43,102 bases of DNA from Mesostigma viride (taxonomy: Eukaryota; Streptophyta; Mesostigmatophyceae; Mesostigmatales; Mesostigmataceae): contig RPFO01002027.1 in NCBI GenBank assembly GCA_009746045.1, positions 1 to 43,102 on the forward strand, in the 5' to 3' direction. Every line of letters begins with the position of its first letter. The stretch's first letter is position 1. Shown here in pieces: positions 37,784 to 43,102 of the stretch. The notes beneath the pieces are model-generated. The model was not told the origin of the DNA. It saw nothing but the letters and a program-made list of their open reading frames with translations, and ran no database searches. The translations under genes were made by a program, and so were the position numbers.

Positions 37784-37839
37784 GAGAAAATAAGCTGACT
37801 TTTTATCCAGCCAACCTGTGGCTAGCTGCTCTGGTTAGC

Positions 37840-37902
37840 ATGACAAATGCTAACATTTACTCAGTGGGAAAGGTGAAGAGACCATTGGAACAGCCTACCT
37901 GA
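37840..37902 (+). CDS. Possible short first coding exon
   Basis: ATG 37840 is the first start codon downstream of the TATA box and opens a 20-codon frame ending TGA 37900-37902. After codon 11 the sequence AAG|GTGAAG (GT at 37873) could be a splice donor, so this may be the first exon of a gene that continues into one of the frames near 38,200-38,620. I do not recognise the peptide, and the splicing is inference. Confidence 0.25.
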   Translation: MTNANIYSVGKVKRPLEQPT

Positions 37903-38224
37903 CGCATGTGCCACCAAAGCATTGTGTCCCGCAAAATGCACACTGCCTCCTTTCTAACAAGCACGAGCCGCTCTCTTTAGGAGACAGGTGCCAGCTCGTC
38001 AGTGTCTGGGGAAAATGATGCCGCTGCTTAGGAAGACCGCGTGAATTTCCTCGAACACAACTGTCTATAAAGCAAAAGAAATTTCAGAGAAGCATGGAAA
38101 TAAAAGCATTACACCTTCCCGACAGGTTGTGGGCCACGCGCTGCAGCAAGCCAGCCACGTCACAGACGAACTTGCTTAAAAACATCCAGGAATCCAGCGA
38201 TGCAGCGCCAGGACCCGCAACTTC

Positions 38225-38623
38225 ATGGCTGCATCTGGCCGGAAAGAAGGCAAAAAGCTTACGCTCAACGAGGTAAGAAAGCAGGAAAGCGCTATCTTAG
38301 GACGTTTAATACAAGAACGTACCATAACGGGCATTTATTCGTGCCCAGGCGCACAAGAAAGGCCACCCTTTCATGGAGAGGTCGGGCGCGCATGGCGCAG
38401 GCCTAATGTTATCTTACCGCAAAATGACGGGAAAGGTAAAGATAGCAGCGGGAATTTTTACGGCTTTAGAAACATCATTAAACTAGCTTCCATTAGGACC
38501 ATCAAAACTGGCAACAATCGACAATCACACCTGCAGGCATCAATTATACTTTATTCATCCCGACAGAAATTCAGGCCGGACCCCCCTGCCGATGGTAAAG
38601 AAAAAGAGCCCGCGACATTATAG
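38225..38623 (+). CDS. Hypothetical protein, unrecognised
   Basis: A 132-codon frame starts at ATG 38225 (CTTCATGG context). It is basic, with an N-terminal GRKEGKKLTLNEVRKQE segment and a mid-region containing RPPFHGEVGRAWRRPN. I recognise no domain, and there is no signal peptide or membrane segment. It contains a textbook donor, GAG|GTAAGAAA (GT at 38273), so only its first 16 codons may be exon. A second frame (38200-38406, very Arg/Lys-rich) overlaps it and is a competing candidate behind the acceptor-like GATGCAG at 38198-38204. The TATA box at 37776 is the nearest promoter candidate. Confidence 0.22.
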   Translation: MAASGRKEGKKLTLNEVRKQESAILGRLIQERTITGIYSCPGAQERPPFHGEVGRAWRRPNVILPQNDGKGKDSSGNFYGFRNIIKLASIRTIKTGNNRQSHLQASIILYSSRQKFRPDPPADGKEKEPATL

Positions 38624-38737
38624 ATCGCAACTATCCCACCATAAATTAGAATCAGTAACTAATTTTCTCCAAGAATCGAGCATTTTTTCTGCTTTCCGCG
38701 AGCCAGATTTGTCACGTTTCGTCTAAAAGCAGTCGCC

Positions 38738-39028
38738 ATGGCCACTTCCGCAAGGGGTGCGCGCACCGTGCACCCACTTTTCACGGTACGGAGGGTACCG
38801 CGGAATTTTTTTGGCGCGGAAAATATTCGCCGCCAAAAATTAACCATGCATGCATGCCCGTCGTCTCCAAACATTGCATTACATGCACGTGACGGCGTGT
38901 TCCCTCGGTCATGGTGCGCGGCGGTGCCAGCTGGACTGATGTCATGCCCTCCACGTAGGCTCGTTCTACATTTCAAAACTGATCCATGGCGCATAATTAG
39001 AATTTTGGAAGGTAGAATCAGGTTCTGA
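38738..39028 (+). CDS. Hypothetical short frame, weak
   Basis: A 96-codon frame starts at ATG 38738 in a favourable GCCATGGCC context. It is rich in Arg, Pro and Ala, with no recognised domain, signal peptide or membrane segment. A minus-strand frame of 111 codons (38994-38659) covers the same DNA and is equally anonymous. There is no TATA box nearby. This may be chance. Confidence 0.13.
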   Translation: MATSARGARTVHPLFTVRRVPRNFFGAENIRRQKLTMHACPSSPNIALHARDGVFPRSWCAAVPAGLMSCPPRRLVLHFKTDPWRIIRILEGRIRF

Positions 39029-39367
39029 AGGTTCTACATAGTAGCCTAGTAAGGGTACACTAACATGTAGCCCAGTAGTTACTAATCCTGCGATCATGAC
39101 GGAATATACATGTAGTGATACTAATCGATACATGTAGTACACATGGTTGGCGCACAGAATGTTGTACAACCTGCCCTACATGTCGGAAAAACGCACACTC
39201 TGACAAACGTGATTGAAATATATTGTACAACATCATCACTAACGCTACATCCGGAACTGTTCTAGTGAATAGCATTACAATGTACTCCCCCGGCAGGTGT
39301 GGGTGCCCGAGTACTTGGGAGTCTGAACACGCAGTGTCGACTCCTATTGGTGCAAAAAGTCGTTTGG
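39029..39367. other. Non-coding stretch with a decayed foldback fragment
   Basis: No gene is supported. The segment CCGGAACTGTTCTAGTGAAT at 39251-39270, continuing AGCATTAC, resembles the foldback arm CCGGAACTGTTCGAAGCGAA at 39583, continuing TAGCACTGAC. This suggests an older partial copy of that family. Several ACATGTAG and TTGTACAAC motifs recur, giving short palindromes. Confidence 0.45.
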
Positions 39368-39952
39368 TGTGAAACGACTGGTCCAACCTAAAAAAATTTT
39401 AAATTTTTGCCGTGTCCAGTAACGGTCCTAGGTTGCATTCGCGGGACGTTCCGGCAGCTGTACAGAATAGATCAGAAAGATACGCCGCGGAATGACGCCA
39501 GTGCCCGGCAAATGTGAGTCGGGAACTGAACAGTCACTACACACGTCGAAAATCTATTGCTCCACCCCCCCAAAAAAGCGTTCCGGAACTGTTCGAAGCG
39601 AATAGCACTGACAGGATTCGAACCTGCGTCCAGAGTGAGGTTGCGGAGTGAGGGAGGCCAGCCATCATGGTCCGCACACAAATCTGGCTCGGGTCCGATC
39701 CCTGTCAGTGCTCTTCGCTTCGAACAGGTCCGGAACGCTTTTTTGTGGGGGTGGAGCAATAAATACTCGACATTTGCAGTGACTGTTCAGTTCCGGGCTC
39801 ACAAATGATTTGCCGGGCACAGGCGTCGTTGCGCGGCGTATCTTTGTGATCTTTTCTGTACAGCTGTCGGAACGTCCCGCGGGTGCAACCTAGGACCGTT
39901 ACTGGACACGGCAAAAATTTAAAATTTTTCAGGTTGGACCAGTCGTTTCACA
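39368..39952. mobile_element. 585-bp foldback (MITE-like) element
   Basis: Two arms of about 265 bp (39368 to about 39635, and about 39688 to 39952) are imperfect reverse complements along their whole length. Both have the outer end TGTGAAACGACTGGTCCAAC, an inner GCGTTCCGGA..TGTTCGAAGC block, and a few-base gap in one arm (ATCATTTGTGAGCC). The centre is about 50 bp. Each arm ends inward in a tRNA T-arm-like motif: GGTTCGAATCC on the minus strand at about 39615 and GGGTCCGATCCC on the plus strand at about 39700. It has no coding capacity, so it would be non-autonomous. No clear target duplication is seen. Arm divergence of roughly a tenth suggests an old copy. Confidence 0.82.
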
Positions 39953-40131
39953 TGATTCGTCGTACGTACGCACATATCCTCCACGCATGCCATGTCGACG
40001 CTGCACTGACACACACCAGGGACTTTGGAAGGTGCGCACCCAGCCCGCCCAGGTAATTGATGCGGTGTTTTGCAGGCGCGCACCGCCGGATGCGCCCACC
40101 ACGCCCGCCACCGCACGTCCAGTGACCGACT

Positions 40132-40960
40132 GTGGTCCACGTTCTTTTTCGCCTGCGGGTGCAGCCCCCATAATGCGTACGAGCAGCTTCACGGCTTTCT
40201 TCTTTGGAAATCAAGAACAACGGGCCTGACAACAACAACAACGACAGCAGCATCAGCTCCAACAAGAGTGAGTTGCGGGATTTTACGTACGTGGTTTTTC
40301 TATTTTTTTTTTCACCTGGCATGTTGAGTATTCATCCCATTTTGCGTCATGACGGCTTCCTGAACGACGACTCTCTCTCCCTCTCCCTCTCCCCCCCTCT
40401 CCCTCTTATTTTTCACCAGGTTTTTCATGCCGATTTTAAATCCCTTTGGCGTCATGCTCCTTGTAGCGTGATGTCGTCAATTGTCACTCACAACAATACT
40501 ATCATTGTGGTTCGTTCTTTTTCGCCTGCGGGTGCAGGTCACGAGCGTTGCGTACGAGCAGCACTTACATCATTAAATAAAGAACAACGGGCCTGACAAC
40601 AAGAACAACGACAGCAGCATCAGCAACAACAAGAGTGAGTTGCGGGATTTTATGTACGTTGTTTTTCTCATGTTTTTTCACCTGTCATGTTGAGTATTCA
40701 TCCCATTTTGCGTCATGCCGGCTTCCTGAACGACGACTCTCTCTCCCTCTCCCTCTCCCCCCCTCTCCCTCTTATTTTTCACCAGGTTTTTCATGCCGAT
40801 TTTTAATCCCTTTTGCGTCATGCTCCTTGTAGCGTGATGTCGTCAATTGTCACTCACAACCATGCTATCATTGTGGTTCGTTCTTTTTCGCCTGCGGGTG
40901 CAGGTCACGAGCGTTGCGTGCGGTGCGTCATCAATCCAAGAACAAAACACGATGTGGCTA
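40132..40960. repeat. Tandem segment of about 370 bp, two copies plus a third start
   Basis: The block beginning GTGGTCCACGTTCTTTTTCGC at 40132 recurs as GTGGTTCGTTCTTTTTCGC at 40507 and 40873 (spacings 375 and 366). The copies share GAACAACGGGCCTGACAACA, GAGTGAGTTGCGGGATTTTA, a CT-rich tract with CCCCCC, and TTTTTCACCAGGTTTTTCAT. Frames differ between copies through indels, so coding is not supported. The third copy breaks off at about 40,930 and passes into the CT-rich tract. Confidence 0.85.
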
Positions 40961-41049
40961 AACCCTCCCTCTCCCTCTCTCCTCTCCCTCTCCCTCTCTC
41001 CCTCTCCCTCTCCCTCTCTCCTCTCCCTCTCCTCTCCCTCCCTCCCTCC

Positions 41050-41144
<95 letters not shown>

Positions 41145-41520
41145 CCTCTCCCTCTCCCTCTCCCTCTCCCTCTCCCTCTCCCTCTCCTCTCCCTCTCCCT
41201 CTCCCTCTCCCTCTCCCTCTCCCTCTCCCTCTCCCTCTCCCTCTCCCTCTCCCTCTCCCTCTCCCTCTCCCTCTCCCTCTCCCTCTCCCTCTCCCTCTCC
41301 CTCTCCCTCTCCTCTCCTCTCCCTCTCCCTCCCTCCCCTCCCTCCCTCTCCCTCCCTCCCTCCCTCCTCCCTCCCTCCCTCCCTCCCTCCCTCCCTCCCT
41401 CCCTCCCTCCCTCCCTCCTCCCTCCCTCCCTCCCTCCCTCCCTCCCTCCCTTCCTCCCTCCTCCCTCCCTCTCCATCCATCCATCCCTCCCTCCCTCCCT
41501 CCCTCCATCCCTCCATCCCT
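40961..41520. repeat. CT-rich microsatellite block
   Basis: This is a pyrimidine tract on the plus strand made of (CCCTCT)n, about 100 bp of (CT)n at roughly 41055-41140, (CCCT)n, and a short CCAT run near 41472. Minus-strand frames of up to 221 codons read as Arg/Glu/Gly repeats and are low-complexity by-products. Confidence 0.95.
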
Positions 41521-42004
41521 CTTACGGTTACGCTTACGCTTACGGTTACGCTTACGGTTACGCTTACGCTTACGGTTACGCTTACGCTTACGCTTACGCT
41601 TACGCTTACGCTTACGCTTACGCTTACGCTTACGCTTACGCTTACGCTTACGCTTACGCTTACGCTTACGCTTACGCTTACGCTTACGCTTACGCTTACG
41701 CTTACGCTTACGCTTACGCTTACGCTTACGCTTACGCTTACGCTTACGCTTACGCTTACGCTTACGCTTACGCTTACGCTTACGCTTACGCTTACGCTTA
41801 CGCTTACGCTTACGCTTACGCTTACGCTTACGCTTACGCTTACGCTTACGCTTACGCTTACGCTTCCCTTACGCTTACGCTTACGCTTACGCTTACGCTT
41901 ACGCTTACGCCCTCCTCTCCCTACGGTTACGCTTACGCTTACGGTTATGCTTACGCTTAGGTTTACGCTTACGCTTACGCTTAGGCTTACGCTTACGCTT
42001 ACGC
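41521..42004. repeat. (CTTACG)n hexamer array
   Basis: More than 60 copies of CTTACG are nearly perfect from about 41575 to 41865. Mixed GTTACG and CTTAGG variants lie at both edges, and a CCCTCCTCTCCCTA island sits near 41910. It is enclosed on both sides by the CCCTCT tract. It does not match a canonical telomere unit. Confidence 0.95.
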
Positions 42005-43102
42005 CCTCCTCTCCCTCTCCCTCTCCCTCTCCCTCTCCGTCTCCCTCTCCCTCTCCCTCTCCCTCTCCGCTTACGCCCTCCCTCTCCCTCTCCCTCTCCC
42101 TCTCCCTCTCCCTCTCCCTCTCCCTCTCCCTCTCCCTCTCCTCTCCCTCTCCCTCTCCCTCTCCCTCTCCCTCTCCCTCTCCCTCTCCCTCTCCCTCTCC
42201 TCTCCCTCCTCTCCTCTCCCTCTCCCTCTCCCTCTCCCTCTCCCTCTCCCTCTCCCTCTCCCTCTCCCTCTCCCTCTCCCTCTCCCTCTCCCTCTCCCTC
42301 TCCTCTCCTCTCCTCTCCCTCTCCCTCTCCCTCTCCCTCTCCCTCTCCCTCTCCTCTCCCTCTCCTCTCCCTCTCCTCTCCCTCTCCCTCTCCCTCTCCC
42401 TCTCCCTCTCCTCTCCCTCTCCCTCTCCCTCTCCCTCTCCCTTCCTCTCCCTCTCCCTCTCCTCTCCTCTCCTCTCTCCTCTCCCTCTCCCTCTCCCTCT
42501 CCCTCTCCCTCTCCCTCTCCCTCTCCCTCTCCCTCTCCCTCTCCCTCTCCCTCTCCCTCTCCCTCTCCCTCTCCTCTCCCTCTCCCTCTCCCTCTCCCTC
42601 TCCCTCTCCCTCTCCTCTCCCTCTCCCTCTCCCTCTCCTCCCTCTCCTCTCCTCTCCCTCTCCCTCTCCTCTCCTCTCCCTCTCCCTCTCCCTCTCCTCT
42701 CCTCTCCTCTCCCTCTCCTCTCCTCTCCCTCCCTCTCCCTCTCCCTCTCCTCTCCTCTCCCTCTCCCTCTCCCTCTCCCTCTCCCTCTCCCTCTCCCTCT
42801 CCCTCTCCTCTCTCTCCCTCTCCCTCTCCTCTCCCTCTCCCTCTCCCTCTCCCTCTCCCTCTCCTCTCCCTCCTCTCCTCTCCTCTCCCTCTCCCTCTCC
42901 TCTCCCTCTCCCTCTCCCCTCCCTCTCCTCTCCCTCTCCCTCTCCTCCCTCTCCCTCTCCCTCTCCCTCTCCCTCTCCCTCTCCTCTCCCTCTCCTCTCC
43001 CTCTCCCTCTCTCCTCTCCCTCTCCCTCTCCCTCTCTCTCCCTCTCCCTCTCCCTCTCCCTCTCCCTCTCCCTCTCCTCTCCCTCTCCCTCTCCCTCCCC
43101 TC
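42005..43102. repeat. (CCCTCT)n microsatellite to the window end
   Basis: This is a continuous pyrimidine tract of CCCTCT with frequent CCTCT (5-bp) units and one CTCCGCTTACGCCCTCC remnant near 42066. It runs off the window end, so its full length is unknown. No gene is seen. Confidence 0.95.

Noticed and set aside
39601-39715. tRNA gene, from the canonical T-arm GGTTCGAATCC with pairing outer AGCACTG/CAGTGCT
   Set aside because: The pairing comes from the foldback symmetry: the 5' half is a mirrored T-arm copy, not a D-arm, and no credible A box or anticodon arm is seen.
40843-41516. Arg/Glu/Gly-repeat proteins on the minus strand of the CT tract
   Set aside because: Pure low-complexity translation of (AGAGGG)n and (AG)n.
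41521-43102. Telomere at the window end
   Set aside because: The units CTTACG and CCCTCT do not match known telomere repeats, and the CTTACG array is enclosed by CT-rich sequence on both sides.

Overview
The window looks like nuclear DNA of a eukaryote and is dominated by repeats. The evidence is a credible spliced gene (CAG|GT donor, TTGTGCAG acceptor, in-frame join), kilobases of satellite DNA in higher-order units, DNA transposons with terminal inverted repeats, and long microsatellites. No bacterial operon layout or ribosome binding sites are seen. A unicellular alga or another protist would fit the GC-rich, alanine/glutamine-rich coding style and the large hexanucleotide tracts, but the species cannot be settled from the sequence.

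Layout. (1) Positions 1-9715 and 16041-35482 are one satellite family. The monomer is about 71 bp, has a conserved core (ATGACACCATGGGAGCCTGA) and several spacer types, and is arranged in higher-order units of about 7.39 kb. (2) A 6.3-kb DNA transposon (9717-16039) interrupts the satellite. It has 30-bp perfect terminal inverted repeats and a likely CAG target duplication, and other satellite copies supply the uninterrupted site. (3) At about 35,480 the satellite flips strand and ends at about 36,508. (4) A 30-bp G-rich minisatellite (36,784-37,560) is followed by three adjacent stem-loops, a G-box/TATA promoter candidate, and weak, unrecognised ORFs. (5) A 585-bp foldback element (39,368-39,952) carries tRNA T-arm/B-box-like motifs in both arms. 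(6) A duplicated segment of about 370 bp leads into CT-rich hexamer tracts and a (CTTACG)n array that run to the window end.

The transposon is the information-rich part. It holds a divergent gene pair. On the minus strand is an unrecognised protein (ATG at 11402) with an acidic tail that is reached only by a frame change. On the plus strand is a spliced gene of about 794 codons with a PHD-like zinc finger, a Cys-rich segment, a coiled coil and a Gln/Pro-rich region. Between them sits a 508-bp palindromic array (78-bp perfect inverted arms around 93-bp tandem units). The plus-strand intron holds a long, near-perfect hairpin. No transposase with a recognisable catalytic domain was found, so the element is either non-autonomous, a carrier of captured genes, or mobilised by a protein not recognised here.
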